From the NCBI GenBank assembly GCA_944380725.1, contig CALWIK010000002.1, forward strand, positions 1 through 64,000: a DNA stretch of 64,000 nt. Reading direction: 5' to 3'. Positions 33,179-42,978 of the stretch are shown here, piece by piece. How positions within the stretch are numbered: position 1 is the first letter of the stretch; every line of letters begins with the position of its first letter. The position numbers were made by a program, and so were the translations under genes. Source of the stretch: an uncultured Clostridia bacterium (GTDB lineage Bacteria; Bacillota; Clostridia; Oscillospirales; Acutalibacteraceae). The notes below the pieces were generated by a model. That model saw nothing but the letters and a program-made list of their open reading frames with translations, was not told the DNA's origin and did no database searches.

Positions 33179-34138
33179 ATGAAAGAAATTAAAATAAATA
33201 TTAATGATGATGGACAACGAGTTGATAAATTTCTTATGAAAACATTTAAAAACTTGCCTGTTCCATTGATGTATAAAGCTATACGCAAAAAAGATATAAA
33301 AATAAACTCAAAGCGCTGTCAACCTAACACAAAGCTCTTGTCGGGAGACATTTTAACACTATACATAAAGGACGAACTTTTAGAACCAGCCTTTGATAAA
33401 TACGATTTTATTAAATCACCTGCAAATATAGATATAATCTATGAAGACAAAAATCTATTAATCGTAAACAAAAAACCCGGACTTTTAGTTCATCCGGACA
33501 AACATTATCACCTTGACTCCTTAATTACACGAATTCAACATTATCTTTATAAAAACAGTGAATACAATCCGCAGAAAGAAAATTCTTTTGTTCCGTCACT
33601 CGTTAATCGCATAGATAGAAATACCGGTGGCATTGTGATTGCTGCTAAAAATGCAGAAACTTTAAGAATTTTAAATCAAAAAATGAAAAATCGTGAAATA
33701 AAAAAATTCTATCTCTGCATCTCATATTCAAAATTTTTGGAAAAAGACGGTATACTAGCCGCATACTTAGAAAAAAATGAAAATCAAAATCGAGTATATA
33801 TTCATACTCAACTAAAGAAAAATTCAAAATTAATAAAAACAAAATATCATGTTATAGCTGAAAGAGGAAATTTTAGTCTGTTAGAAATTGAACTATTAAC
33901 CGGTAGAACACATCAAATCCGTGCACATCTAGCATTTTTAGGGCATCCACTCTTAGGAGACAGCAAATATGGAAAAAATTCAATAAATAAAGAAAAAAAA
34001 TACAAATGGCAAGCACTTTATTCTTACAAAGTAAAGTTTGATTTTTTATCTTCAGCTGGACTCCTTTCATATTTAAATCAAAAAGAGTTTCTAGCTCCTG
34101 ATGTTTGGTTTGTTAAAGATTTTTTTGAATTCGAATAA
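33179..34138 (+). CDS. RluA family 23S rRNA pseudouridine synthase
   Basis: Converts specific uridines of rRNA to pseudouridine. The 319 residues have an S4 RNA-binding domain (about 10-65), the catalytic motif RIDRNTGG with Asp146, and the late RTHQIRAHLAFLGHPLLGD motif of the RluA family. The family includes RluC and RluD; the exact target uridines cannot be told. AGGAGC precedes the ATG; a TATAAT lies at 33137-33142. Divergent from radC and isolated between two minus-strand runs. Confidence 0.95.
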   Translation: MKEIKININDDGQRVDKFLMKTFKNLPVPLMYKAIRKKDIKINSKRCQPNTKLLSGDILTLYIKDELLEPAFDKYDFIKSPANIDIIYEDKNLLIVNKKPGLLVHPDKHYHLDSLITRIQHYLYKNSEYNPQKENSFVPSLVNRIDRNTGGIVIAAKNAETLRILNQKMKNREIKKFYLCISYSKFLEKDGILAAYLEKNENQNRVYIHTQLKKNSKLIKTKYHVIAERGNFSLLEIELLTGRTHQIRAHLAFLGHPLLGDSKYGKNSINKEKKYKWQALYSYKVKFDFLSSAGLLSYLNQKEFLAPDVWFVKDFFEFE

Positions 34139-34166
34139 GCATTATCAAAAACTTTATCTTCAAAAA

Positions 34167-35702
34167 TCATTTTCTCATTCTGAACTGTTTAAAAATGTTT
34201 TTAGCTATTCCAAATAAATATCTAAATTCCTCGGTTTTATAAAAAATAAAAATGTTGATTGCATTCGGTACAACAATGCAAATAAATGCATTTATAACAA
34301 ATTTCAAAATTCCAGAAAAACAAAAAAAAGAGCACAAATAATAAGTGAGAATACAAGAAATCAAAGTGATAACTGCATAAATCAATTGTTTTTTGTAATA
34401 TGGAAATACTGATCTATTAAATACATTTTTATAAACTACATAAGGTTGAGTCCAAAAAGGTATACAAAAAGAACTAACTATATTTGCTATAATAACTCCA
34501 TTTATTCCGATCTTATTTACTAATAAGATCGCTAAACTTATATTAAAAAAAGCTTCAATCAACGCAAAATATCTATCTGGCCTATAAAGACCTGCACTAT
34601 TTTTTACCATTGTTATTGATTTTCTCATTCCAAAAAAATAAAAATTTATTGTTATTAAAATTATAGTAGACATCGGCAGTAAAAAGTCGTCGTTCATCAA
34701 TAATTTAATAAACGAGCCTACCAAACAAAAAAATGATACTGAAAAAAAAGAATATATAATATGATTTAAAAAAAATATTTTTTTATAAATATTATGTACT
34801 TCTCCCTTGGTTGCTTTTACAATTAAATTTCCAAAACTTGTTAAAATAGCATTGAAAATTTGATCCGTAACACTCATTAATCCATTAGTAATCAAAGTAT
34901 ATGGATAATAAATTCCGGTTATGGCTTCGCCTAAATTGCTGGTAATTATTAAAGTAGAACCGGATGCCAAAGCTTGATAGCCTATTTTATGATAAAAAAG
35001 CGCGCTTAAATTTTTAAATAGATCTTTTTTCTCATTTTTTTCAAGTTTCTTTTTAATTTTCAAATTTATATTTTTATATTTTAATTTATAAATAAAATGT
35101 ATAGAAACGCTGTCAATCAATGTGCAAGTTAACTTTGAAATAACAAACAGTTCAAAAGATTTTAAAAAATAAATCGAAACAAATTGCAAAATATACATAA
35201 AAAACTGGCAGACAGTTCTACATATGTTCACCAAATAATTTTTCTGATCCGCAATTAACATAGCTCTTTTGTGTCCAAATAAATATGCAACTAAAGCATC
35301 TGCTAAATATAAAATAAACATCGTGCTAAGCCAAATATCTGAAAATTTGTTCAAATCGTGTTCTGGCATAAATTGCGGAATAATTTTTGCCGTTACTAGT
35401 CCTAAAATCAAGAGCACTAATGCAACCAGTTTAAATGTATTTTTATAAAAATTAAGTATAATTGCAATTTTTTCAGTATCGTTTTCGGCAATAGGTTTAT
35501 ATAGCTTATATATTACACCAAAACTGAGCCCAAGTTCTACTATATTAAGCATTGCAATAATATCCATAAATGTTTTTTGGATCCCAAGTATTTCACTACC
35601 AAGACTTGCTACAACAGAGCTTAAAACAAGCGGGCCAATCAATAAAATAAAATACGAAGTAATTCCAACTAAACTATTTATAACAGAATTTTTGACTCTC
35701 AT
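34167..35702 (-). CDS. Polysaccharide flippase (Wzx/MATE-like)
   Basis: A 511-residue polytopic membrane protein of the oligosaccharide flippase type, with about twelve to fourteen hydrophobic segments. It would move undecaprenyl-linked repeat units across the membrane. I chose the ATG at 35702, preceded by AAGGGA. Last gene of the minus-strand surface polysaccharide cluster, 30 bp after a glycosyltransferase. Base composition is very AT-rich, like its neighbours. Confidence 0.85.
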   Translation of the reverse strand: MRVKNSVINSLVGITSYFILLIGPLVLSSVVASLGSEILGIQKTFMDIIAMLNIVELGLSFGVIYKLYKPIAENDTEKIAIILNFYKNTFKLVALVLLILGLVTAKIIPQFMPEHDLNKFSDIWLSTMFILYLADALVAYLFGHKRAMLIADQKNYLVNICRTVCQFFMYILQFVSIYFLKSFELFVISKLTCTLIDSVSIHFIYKLKYKNINLKIKKKLEKNEKKDLFKNLSALFYHKIGYQALASGSTLIITSNLGEAITGIYYPYTLITNGLMSVTDQIFNAILTSFGNLIVKATKGEVHNIYKKIFFLNHIIYSFFSVSFFCLVGSFIKLLMNDDFLLPMSTIILITINFYFFGMRKSITMVKNSAGLYRPDRYFALIEAFFNISLAILLVNKIGINGVIIANIVSSFCIPFWTQPYVVYKNVFNRSVFPYYKKQLIYAVITLISCILTYYLCSFFCFSGILKFVINAFICIVVPNAINIFIFYKTEEFRYLFGIAKNIFKQFRMRK

Positions 35703-35732
35703 AAAAAATCCCTTCATAGACCAAGAACTTAA

Positions 35733-36734
35733 TTAACGTACACCATTTTTATTAATAAGTTTTTTTAAGCAAAAAAACTTATATATGATTTTTATTTGCT
35801 TTACTTTTATCAGTTTACAAATAATTTTTATCTGAAAATCAGTTATTTTAGCATTATATAGCATATTTCTTACATTATTATTTTCTACACAAGATTTTAT
35901 TTTTTTTAACTTTTCTTTTTTTTGTTCTTTTGATAAAAACACGATCTTCTTTAAATAATAATAAATCTCTTTAGCAAAAACTTCATTAATTTTTGAAAAG
36001 TCATTTAAATTAAAATTCTTTTTTAAAAATTTCTGTACTTCTTCATTTAAATATAATTTATTATAGAAAAGTTTTTCATCATATTTGCAGGCTAAACTAT
36101 TCTGCAAAGAAACATCATAATTATAAAGATTTTGATTTATAACAGATATTTTATCACAGTTAGAAATATAAGACAAATTAAACAGCAAATCCTCCCCAAT
36201 AGATAAGCTTTCATCAAAAAAAGTTTTTATTTTTTTTCTACAATATAATTTATTCCACGGTGCATTTAAAAAAGCATTTTTATAAAGGTTAATAAAGCAG
36301 TCTCTAAAACCTATAAGGGAATCTGTATTAAAGTTATTTGGAGATTTTTTTTTAACCTTGTTAGAAGATATCTTATTATACCCGCAAATTACAATATCTG
36401 CATTGTTTTCATTGATATTTTTAAACATGCATTCAATCATATTAAAATTAATAAAATCATCTGCATCAACAAATTGAATAAATTCTCCTGTAGCTATTTT
36501 TAATCCCGAATTTCTTGCTGCAGAAACTCCAGAATTTTTTTTATTTATTATAATTATTCTATTATCTTTTTGTCTAAATTTTTCGCAAATTTCTAAAGAA
36601 GCATCCTGCGAACCGTCATTAACTAGAATAATTTCCAAATTTTTAAAACTTTGCGACATTATACTTTTTAAGCATCGTGGCAAAGATTTTTCCGAATTAT
36701 ATATCGGTACAATTACACTTATTTTAGCAAGCAT
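35733..36734 (-). CDS. Family 2 glycosyltransferase
   Basis: A 333-residue GT-A enzyme. The N-terminal half has ISVIVPIYNSEKSLPRCL, the nucleotide-binding VNDGSQD, and the metal-binding VDADD at about 89-93. The C-terminal half is Lys/Asn-rich with no clear membrane segment, and may bind lipid carrier at the inner face. Donor and acceptor sugars cannot be read from sequence. AGGAG precedes the ATG. Confidence 0.9.
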   Translation of the reverse strand: MLAKISVIVPIYNSEKSLPRCLKSIMSQSFKNLEIILVNDGSQDASLEICEKFRQKDNRIIIINKKNSGVSAARNSGLKIATGEFIQFVDADDFINFNMIECMFKNINENNADIVICGYNKISSNKVKKKSPNNFNTDSLIGFRDCFINLYKNAFLNAPWNKLYCRKKIKTFFDESLSIGEDLLFNLSYISNCDKISVINQNLYNYDVSLQNSLACKYDEKLFYNKLYLNEEVQKFLKKNFNLNDFSKINEVFAKEIYYYLKKIVFLSKEQKKEKLKKIKSCVENNNVRNMLYNAKITDFQIKIICKLIKVKQIKIIYKFFCLKKLINKNGVR

Positions 36735-36780
36735 TAACTTTTATCTCTCCTAAAATTAGCACATTAAAATCATCATAAGT

Positions 36781-38181
36781 CTAACTTTTTTTAGTAAAGT
36801 AACAAGAATATCCTAAATTAAGCCAAAAAAGAAGCGTTCCAACAGTATTGACAAAAAGAAATTCCGAAAGAAAAAAAGCTGAAACCGCCACAGTTACAAC
36901 AATCGAAAAGCTAAACAAAACCATATAATAATTCTTATTTTTAGTATTTAAAAACAAAAATTTAAACATGCATATCAAGTATTTTACGAAAAAAACTATT
37001 AACATGAATGCTCCTATAATTCCTGTAGAGGTAAAAACATCAAGATAAGCATTGTGTACTGCATAAGATCTCTGCGCAATAAATCCTGATGGGAAATTAG
37101 CTTTTGCATACGCTCTCATGTTTCTTGGCGAAGTCCCAAAAATTGGTTTGCTTTTAAATAGTTCCAAAGCACTTAGCCAAATTTTAAATCTGCAGTTAGA
37201 AATATCTGCACTGTTATTAACATCTTCACGATTTGTATCAACATGTTTTTTTGCTCTAGGTTCAGAGATACTTGCCGTTTCAAACGGGAAATTTATAAAA
37301 TCAGGCAGATAAGATAACAATCCCCTTGTCAATTTAACGCTAAAAATTAAAATTGCACTAAAAAATAAAACTGTCAAAATTAAAATAATTTGCTTTAAAA
37401 CATTGTTTAAATTTTTACACTCTAATTTCTTAAATAATATAAAATAAACTGCAAAAACTGTTGTTACAAACGCTGAGACTTCTGCTGTTCTGGATCCAGA
37501 AAGAACAAAATAAAAAAAATTGATCAATATATTAGTAGCATAAAATATTTTTAATAATATCTTAGAAGTAGTTTTAATATTAAATGATGAAAAAATAATC
37601 ACAATAACTGCAACAACAGCTGCATAGTTAGGATCTTCAAAAATGCCAAATAATCTACATTCAATAAATCCTATTCTTGCAAAAGAATTTGGAAAAATAT
37701 CCACATAAAAGCCAATTTGCATTAAAAACATAAAAAAAGATATGCAGCATGCAACAAACCAGACTACAATTAAAAAATTGCTAACATATTTTATTTCTTT
37801 TTTAATATCGTGAGAGCTTCTTTCTGGGGCAATAGGATACAAAAGAAAAAAGGATATGCCTAGCCATACTAAATTTCTAATATTGCCAATAACTCCATAT
37901 CTAATATTAATTATGCTCGAAATCAAACACACAGCCCAAAAAAGAATAAGCCAAATTATATTTTTTTGTTTCAAAAAAACTCGCTTTGTAAAGATATCCA
38001 AGCATACTATACTGCCGCCAAATACTGCAACAATAGAAAATATTAAGCTATTAATAAATTGAGTTTCTCTAATCGCTATTGGCAAAAAAACTCTAGTTAA
38101 TACCGCTATAATAAATACGGTTATATAGGCTTTTCTTAACAAATTATATATATTTTCATAAAATAAATTCTCTACTTTCAT
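36781..38181 (-). CDS. O-antigen ligase/polymerase-like membrane protein (Wzy type)
   Basis: A 466-residue protein with about eleven membrane segments and one large outside loop (about 290-375) that ends with the HNAYLDVFTSTGIIG motif seen in the Wzy/WaaL family. It would polymerise repeat units or transfer the finished polymer. With a flippase in the same cluster, a Wzx/Wzy-type pathway is likely. Confidence 0.85.
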   Translation of the reverse strand: MKVENLFYENIYNLLRKAYITVFIIAVLTRVFLPIAIRETQFINSLIFSIVAVFGGSIVCLDIFTKRVFLKQKNIIWLILFWAVCLISSIINIRYGVIGNIRNLVWLGISFFLLYPIAPERSSHDIKKEIKYVSNFLIVVWFVACCISFFMFLMQIGFYVDIFPNSFARIGFIECRLFGIFEDPNYAAVVAVIVIIFSSFNIKTTSKILLKIFYATNILINFFYFVLSGSRTAEVSAFVTTVFAVYFILFKKLECKNLNNVLKQIILILTVLFFSAILIFSVKLTRGLLSYLPDFINFPFETASISEPRAKKHVDTNREDVNNSADISNCRFKIWLSALELFKSKPIFGTSPRNMRAYAKANFPSGFIAQRSYAVHNAYLDVFTSTGIIGAFMLIVFFVKYLICMFKFLFLNTKNKNYYMVLFSFSIVVTVAVSAFFLSEFLFVNTVGTLLFWLNLGYSCYFTKKS

Positions 38182-38207
38182 TCAAAAAACAAATCCTTAA
38201 AAAATAA

Positions 38208-39188
38208 TTAATAATTCAACTTCATAAATTTATTTTTTTGATATTTAAGTAAAACCTTATAAAGACTTGGACTAATGTACAAAATTATCATGGCAATCTT
38301 GCGTTTTAAGGAAAAAAACTTATTTTGTAATATTTTTAATGTATTAACACGTAAAATAGTCAATATTTTTTTATAATCATCGTTAGCAGCAAAATTTGGA
38401 GTCAATATCATTTTATCAAAAACATATGTATACGACCATAAAAGTCTAAACTCTGCTTGTTTGGTTAGCTCTTTAAAATTTCCTTTTACAAACTTTAAAA
38501 TTTCGCTATAAGCTTCAACCACGTTAAAATCATTTTTTTTAAAGCTAGAGGTTGTTATGCTTTGGCCTCTATGTACGTAATAATATTTTGGGGATGAATC
38601 AAAAATAATCGTCTCTGCCTTAGCCAAAATTTTAGGTATAGTAAACGCGTCTTCTGAGAGCTTTCCCTTTGGAAAATTAAGTTCATCAAATAATCTTTTT
38701 TTGTAAATTTTATTCACCGCATTTACAGAAAATTTTTCTCCCTCCAAAGCTAATCTTAAACCTTCTTTATTATTAAGAATAAGAATTTCTTTTTGGGCAC
38801 ATTGTGGTATTTTTTTTGTTCCATAGCAATCATACAATCCACAAATTGATACATCTGCGTCGTACTTAATTATATTATTATACAAAAGTTCAAGCATATC
38901 TTCTGCCAGATAATCATCGCTATCCACAAAACTAATATATTCACTTTTTGCCAATGTCAGACCAGTATTTCGAGCAGCACTTAACCCTTCATTTTCTTTA
39001 TGTAAAACCTTAACACGAGAATCTTTTTGAGCAAATTTGTCGCATATTTTTCCACAATTGTCCGGTGAGCCATCATCAATCAAAATTATTTCTATATCTT
39101 TTAATGTTTGGCTCAATATCGAATCAACACACTTTACTACATATTGTTCTACTTTGTAAATTGGAACAATTACACTAATTTTAGCCAT
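38208..39188 (-). CDS. Family 2 glycosyltransferase
   Basis: A 326-residue GT-A enzyme similar in layout to the one at 35.7 kb: ISVIVPIYKVEQYVVKCVDS, IDDGSPDNC, and the metal-binding VDSDD at 88-92. GAGG precedes the ATG. Sits between the polymerase and tarJ genes. Specificity unknown. Confidence 0.9.
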   Translation of the reverse strand: MAKISVIVPIYKVEQYVVKCVDSILSQTLKDIEIILIDDGSPDNCGKICDKFAQKDSRVKVLHKENEGLSAARNTGLTLAKSEYISFVDSDDYLAEDMLELLYNNIIKYDADVSICGLYDCYGTKKIPQCAQKEILILNNKEGLRLALEGEKFSVNAVNKIYKKRLFDELNFPKGKLSEDAFTIPKILAKAETIIFDSSPKYYYVHRGQSITTSSFKKNDFNVVEAYSEILKFVKGNFKELTKQAEFRLLWSYTYVFDKMILTPNFAANDDYKKILTILRVNTLKILQNKFFSLKRKIAMIILYISPSLYKVLLKYQKNKFMKLNY

Positions 39189-39199
39189 CTAATTAACCT

Positions 39200-40213
39200 C
39201 TATATATCCCATTTAAAAACTGTTTTAAACATATTTTTCGCATCGTCAGCAAAGGCTTCATGTATATCAATAATACTTTTTACCGGTTTTGCTTCAGATA
39301 TGATAGCCATCAATCTTCGTTGAAAAACGCTGTTTTTTAAAAATTTAATAGCAGATTCAAATTCAGCTTTTCCAGATCTGCTACAACCTATCAACATAAG
39401 ACCCTTTTCAAGAACGTCCCTAGTATTAATTGCAACTTTATCTTCACTTACACCCATTAATATAACTGTTCCCTGTGGGCTAATATACTTAATTATATCA
39501 TCTACAGCATAAAAGCTTCCATAAGAACCAACACATTCAAAAGCGTGATCAATTTTTAAATCTGCAGGCAACTCATCTGCCAAATAAGTCTCATTTACAA
39601 ATGAAAAATAAGATAACTTTGTTTTATTTTTTCCAATAACAATAATTTTAGCCTCTTTAAATATTATTTTCAATAGGCAAGAGATTACATAAGAAAGACT
39701 TCCATCTCCCCAAACAGCAATATTATCTCGATATCTATGAGAACAAAAATCAAATCGATTAATTGCATGCACTCCTACACTTATAAATTCACAAATTGTT
39801 GCAATTTGTAATGGTATATCTTCAAAAGGAACTAATCTATCATAAGGTAGCGCCACAAATTCTCTCATAAAACCATCATATCCGCTAGATAAAAATTTAG
39901 CTCCCAAAGAATAATTTTCGTATTCACCAGGGCGAACCTTTTCAGGAATATTTGGGATCATAACAACATTTTGACCAACCTTAAACTTTCCAGTTTTATC
40001 ATAAATAACTTCGCCACAACTTTCATGTATAAGTGCCATTGGTAACTTCTTCTTTAAAACAGATGCATTTCTCTTACCCAAATAATATCTTTGATCTGCA
40101 TGGCATATAGACATATATTTCGGTCTTACAATAATATCTTTTTCGATATCAACCTCAGAATATTTTACAGAAAAGGTACGAGGATACACCAGCTGATAAG
40201 TGCAATTAATCAA
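39200..40213 (-). CDS. tarJ: Ribulose-5-phosphate reductase TarJ
   Basis: Medium-chain, zinc-type dehydrogenase that reduces ribulose 5-phosphate to ribitol 5-phosphate, feeding CDP-ribitol synthesis. The 337 residues start with the family-specific YQLVYPRTFSVKYSE, have the zinc-site segment SICHADQRYYLG and LPMALIHESCG, and a nucleotide-binding region around VWGDGSLSYV. The start is TTG at 40213 with AGGAGG upstream, overlapping the end of tarI by 8 bp. The overlap and the known two-step pathway support the call. Confidence 0.92.
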   Translation of the reverse strand: MINCTYQLVYPRTFSVKYSEVDIEKDIIVRPKYMSICHADQRYYLGKRNASVLKKKLPMALIHESCGEVIYDKTGKFKVGQNVVMIPNIPEKVRPGEYENYSLGAKFLSSGYDGFMREFVALPYDRLVPFEDIPLQIATICEFISVGVHAINRFDFCSHRYRDNIAVWGDGSLSYVISCLLKIIFKEAKIIVIGKNKTKLSYFSFVNETYLADELPADLKIDHAFECVGSYGSFYAVDDIIKYISPQGTVILMGVSEDKVAINTRDVLEKGLMLIGCSRSGKAEFESAIKFLKNSVFQRRLMAIISEAKPVKSIIDIHEAFADDAKNMFKTVFKWDI

Positions 40214-40919
40214 ATTTAGTTCCTCCTACCATAGCCATAGCTATTTTATAATCGGTAACAGTTGTTATTTTTATGTTCGCAACTTCACCCAAAACCAAAT
40301 GCACAGGAAAGTGCCTTACAACACAAATTTTACATGCATCAGTCAACACAGATTTTTCTTCATTATTTAAATCATTATATAAATCAAAAAGTAAACTTAT
40401 CTTAAAACTTTGTGGCGTTTGGCCTTGATACATAAATCTTCTATTTGGAATTTCAGTGATAGTTTTTTCGTCTTTCGACATAACGATAGTATCTGTTGAT
40501 TTAATTACAGTGTCGCAAGCACCAAATTTTAGTGCTGCATCAATATTTTCCTCAATAATTCTGCTAGTAACAAAAGGTCTTACAGCATCGTGCGTAACAA
40601 CAATATCATCATCATTACCACCATATTCCTTTTTTATTTGCTTTATAATATTAAAAATAGTTCCACTTCTATCCACTCCACCATGCACACAAACAAGTTT
40701 CGCTTTATCTAAATTATATTTTTCAATCAGATCATTCATATACATAAGCCAATCAGTGTGAACGCCAATATAAATTTTATCAAATCTAGTGCACAATAAA
40801 AATTTTTCTATAGTATGAATTATAATTGGTTTATTCCCAAGCATTAAAAATTGTTTTGGCATATCGGATATATTCATTCTTGTTCCTACGCCACCTGCTA
40901 ATATTGCTCCAAAAATCAT
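40206..40919 (-). CDS. tarI: Ribitol-5-phosphate cytidylyltransferase TarI
   Basis: Makes CDP-ribitol from CTP and ribitol 5-phosphate. The 237 residues have the IspD/TarI-type CTP loop AGGVGTRM followed by PKQF, THDAVRPF, and GQTPQSF. IspD (isoprenoid pathway) is the close alternative; adjacency to tarJ makes TarI much more likely. It overlaps licD by 4 bp and tarJ by 8 bp. Confidence 0.92.
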   Translation of the reverse strand: MIFGAILAGGVGTRMNISDMPKQFLMLGNKPIIIHTIEKFLLCTRFDKIYIGVHTDWLMYMNDLIEKYNLDKAKLVCVHGGVDRSGTIFNIIKQIKKEYGGNDDDIVVTHDAVRPFVTSRIIEENIDAALKFGACDTVIKSTDTIVMSKDEKTITEIPNRRFMYQGQTPQSFKISLLFDLYNDLNNEEKSVLTDACKICVVRHFPVHLVLGEVANIKITTVTDYKIAMAMVGGTKFD

Positions 40920-41797
40920 TTATCTTCACCTCTGCAGTAATATACTCCTCTATATTTTTTGTAACAGTTTAAAACGTCACAAAATACAACATCATGGTGG
41001 GCTACTTGCTTTTCTTTAGAAGGCACCTTCATATAATCTCCAAAAGCTATTCTTAAATATTCATCATACCCTACAGGAATAGGCATCTGTTCTCCTTCAA
41101 AACTAACATACATTGCATCATCAAAAGCAGATTTGGGATATTTTTTCTTCATATAAAATGGGCCCGAACAAAGCTCTGTGATATAATTACAGTCTTTTAT
41201 TTTGAACTTTGTCATTTTTTTTTCTGCAAATTTCCATATTTTAAATCTAATTTTATTTGACGGAACAAATTTTAAAATTAAATCTCCAACTAAATTTGCT
41301 AACTTTCCATGATTAGTTGGAGAAATCTGTGCACAAAAAATAGAATAAACAATTGCCCAAAAAATTTGATATCCCCTTGCAATTTTTGAATTCGGGCACC
41401 CATCAAGAGGCAAAACATCTAAAACTAATCCATGGTTAATGTCAAGGTCTGCTTGGTGAGTTTTTATAAACGTAGTATCGTTATCATTTATAGTTGCAAA
41501 TAAGTTCCGATAATGGTGGTGCTCGTCTTCTCTACAGTAAGAGAATCTTTTTGTATTAGCTTTTTTATTCCATATTTCTCCTAATTTTTCATAGTCATCC
41601 CTTGGCATAAATATATCAACATCATCGTCCCATGGAACAAACCCTTTATGTCTAATCGCACCTATACAGCAGCCTCCACACAAAAAAAATTTAAGATTAT
41701 TTTTTATACAAAAATCTCTAAAATATATAGCCATATCAAGACTTTTCTTTTGTACTTGCCGCAGCTCTTCTTTTGAAAGTTCGTATCTTATATTCAT
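40916..41797 (-). CDS. LicD family nucleotidyl-dependent phosphotransferase
   Basis: A 293-residue protein with the LicD signature LCGGCCIGAIRHKGFVPWDDD, the aspartates being the metal site. LicD proteins move a phospho-alcohol from a CDP carrier to a glycan; the best known uses CDP-choline. Here no choline genes are seen, while the gene overlaps tarI by 4 bp, so transfer of ribitol phosphate from CDP-ribitol is inferred. Human FKTN and FKRP, which belong to the same superfamily, do that chemistry. Confidence 0.88.
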   Translation of the reverse strand: MNIRYELSKEELRQVQKKSLDMAIYFRDFCIKNNLKFFLCGGCCIGAIRHKGFVPWDDDVDIFMPRDDYEKLGEIWNKKANTKRFSYCREDEHHHYRNLFATINDNDTTFIKTHQADLDINHGLVLDVLPLDGCPNSKIARGYQIFWAIVYSIFCAQISPTNHGKLANLVGDLILKFVPSNKIRFKIWKFAEKKMTKFKIKDCNYITELCSGPFYMKKKYPKSAFDDAMYVSFEGEQMPIPVGYDEYLRIAFGDYMKVPSKEKQVAHHDVVFCDVLNCYKKYRGVYYCRGEDK

Positions 41798-41834
41798 TCT
41801 AGTTAAAATAATAATTCCTTTCTATTTTTTATAA

Positions 41835-42836
41835 TTAAAATTTTCTTTTCCAAAGTTTGAACATTCCGCATAAAAAACCTACTCCATATGCAAAATGTAA
41901 AATAAAATGAATCCAAACTAATCTAATTCTATCAAATAATGAGTTCAATTTAGGATTTTTAAAAGAAAAATAAAAATTTAACATCAAATAAGCAACCATA
42001 ACAATAGCAAAAATATTGCGTGCAACTTTGCTCACCAACGATAGCCCAATAAACAAAATCATAAAAACAACAAACAACACAGGAATAAGTTGAGATATTC
42101 TAGCAGGTTTTTTATGTTTTTTCATCACAGCTACTTTCCAAAAACCATATTCAAAATATTGTTTAAAAAGCTCTCTATAACTTTTTCTCGGATAATAAAC
42201 ACTTTTTATTTTTGGTGTAATAAATATTTTACCCCCAGATTTTATTATCCTAAAATTCAAGTCATCGTCTTCATTACGAGGCAAATTTTCATCATACAAG
42301 CCAACGCTTAATAGTGTTTCTCGTTTAAAAGCCCCTAAATAAACTGTATCTGCATACCCCTCATAACTTTCGTTATGGAACTTTCCTCCACCGAGTGCAA
42401 AACGACTGCTATAAGCTGCAGCTATTATTTTTTGAATTTGAGATTTGCCCCTTGCAATCATAGGTCCGCCAACATTTTCGGCACCTGTTTTTTCAAGATA
42501 TTCTATACACTTAAATATATAATCTTTAGCATATTCAGAATGCGCATCCATCCTAACTATATATCTCCCTACTGAATTTTTTATAGCTATGTTAAGACCG
42601 TGCTGAACTGTTTTTTGTGGATTTTTATATAGTTTTATAAAATCATAATCCTTAATAAATTCTTTTATTATATCCAGAGTTTTGTCTTCAGAGTCGCCGT
42701 CTACTAAAATAAGTTCCAAATTTTCTTTTCTAATGTCTTGATTTAGCACTGATTCTATGCATCTAGTTATATATTTTTCTTCATTTCTTATAGGAATTAT
42801 CACCGACACTAATATGCTTTTTACGTTATAGCTCAT
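41835..42836 (-). CDS. Family 2 glycosyltransferase, ExoA-like, with C-terminal membrane segments
   Basis: A 333-residue protein with a GT-A domain (VSVIIPIRNEEKYITRCIES, LVDGDSEDKT, RMDAHSEY, and the NEDDDLNFR acceptor motif) and two or three hydrophobic segments after residue 245. This layout matches ExoA-type transferases that add an early sugar on a lipid carrier. First gene of the polysaccharide cluster, with a promoter just upstream. AGGAAG precedes the ATG. Confidence 0.88.
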   Translation of the reverse strand: MSYNVKSILVSVIIPIRNEEKYITRCIESVLNQDIRKENLELILVDGDSEDKTLDIIKEFIKDYDFIKLYKNPQKTVQHGLNIAIKNSVGRYIVRMDAHSEYAKDYIFKCIEYLEKTGAENVGGPMIARGKSQIQKIIAAAYSSRFALGGGKFHNESYEGYADTVYLGAFKRETLLSVGLYDENLPRNEDDDLNFRIIKSGGKIFITPKIKSVYYPRKSYRELFKQYFEYGFWKVAVMKKHKKPARISQLIPVLFVVFMILFIGLSLVSKVARNIFAIVMVAYLMLNFYFSFKNPKLNSLFDRIRLVWIHFILHFAYGVGFLCGMFKLWKRKF

Positions 42837-42888
42837 ACTTACTTCCTTTTTTTATAACTAAAACATTTAAAAAATATAACCTAATTTA

Positions 42889-42917
42889 ATTATATCAAAT
42901 ATTAAATTAAAAGTAAA
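42889..42917 (-). promoter_or_regulatory. Promoter of the polysaccharide cluster
   Basis: Minus strand TTTACT (42912-42917), 17-bp spacer, perfect TATAAT (42889-42894), about 50 bp before the first glycosyltransferase gene. Confidence 0.6.
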
Positions 42918-42978
42918 AACATTCTTAAAAACGAATAAATTTATATTTATAGCTAATAACTATTACGAGGTGATTGCC

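Noticed and set aside
40206..40919. tarI considered as ispD of the isoprenoid pathway
   Set aside because: Overlap with tarJ and licD and TarI-like length favour ribitol-5-phosphate; no isoprenoid gene is near.
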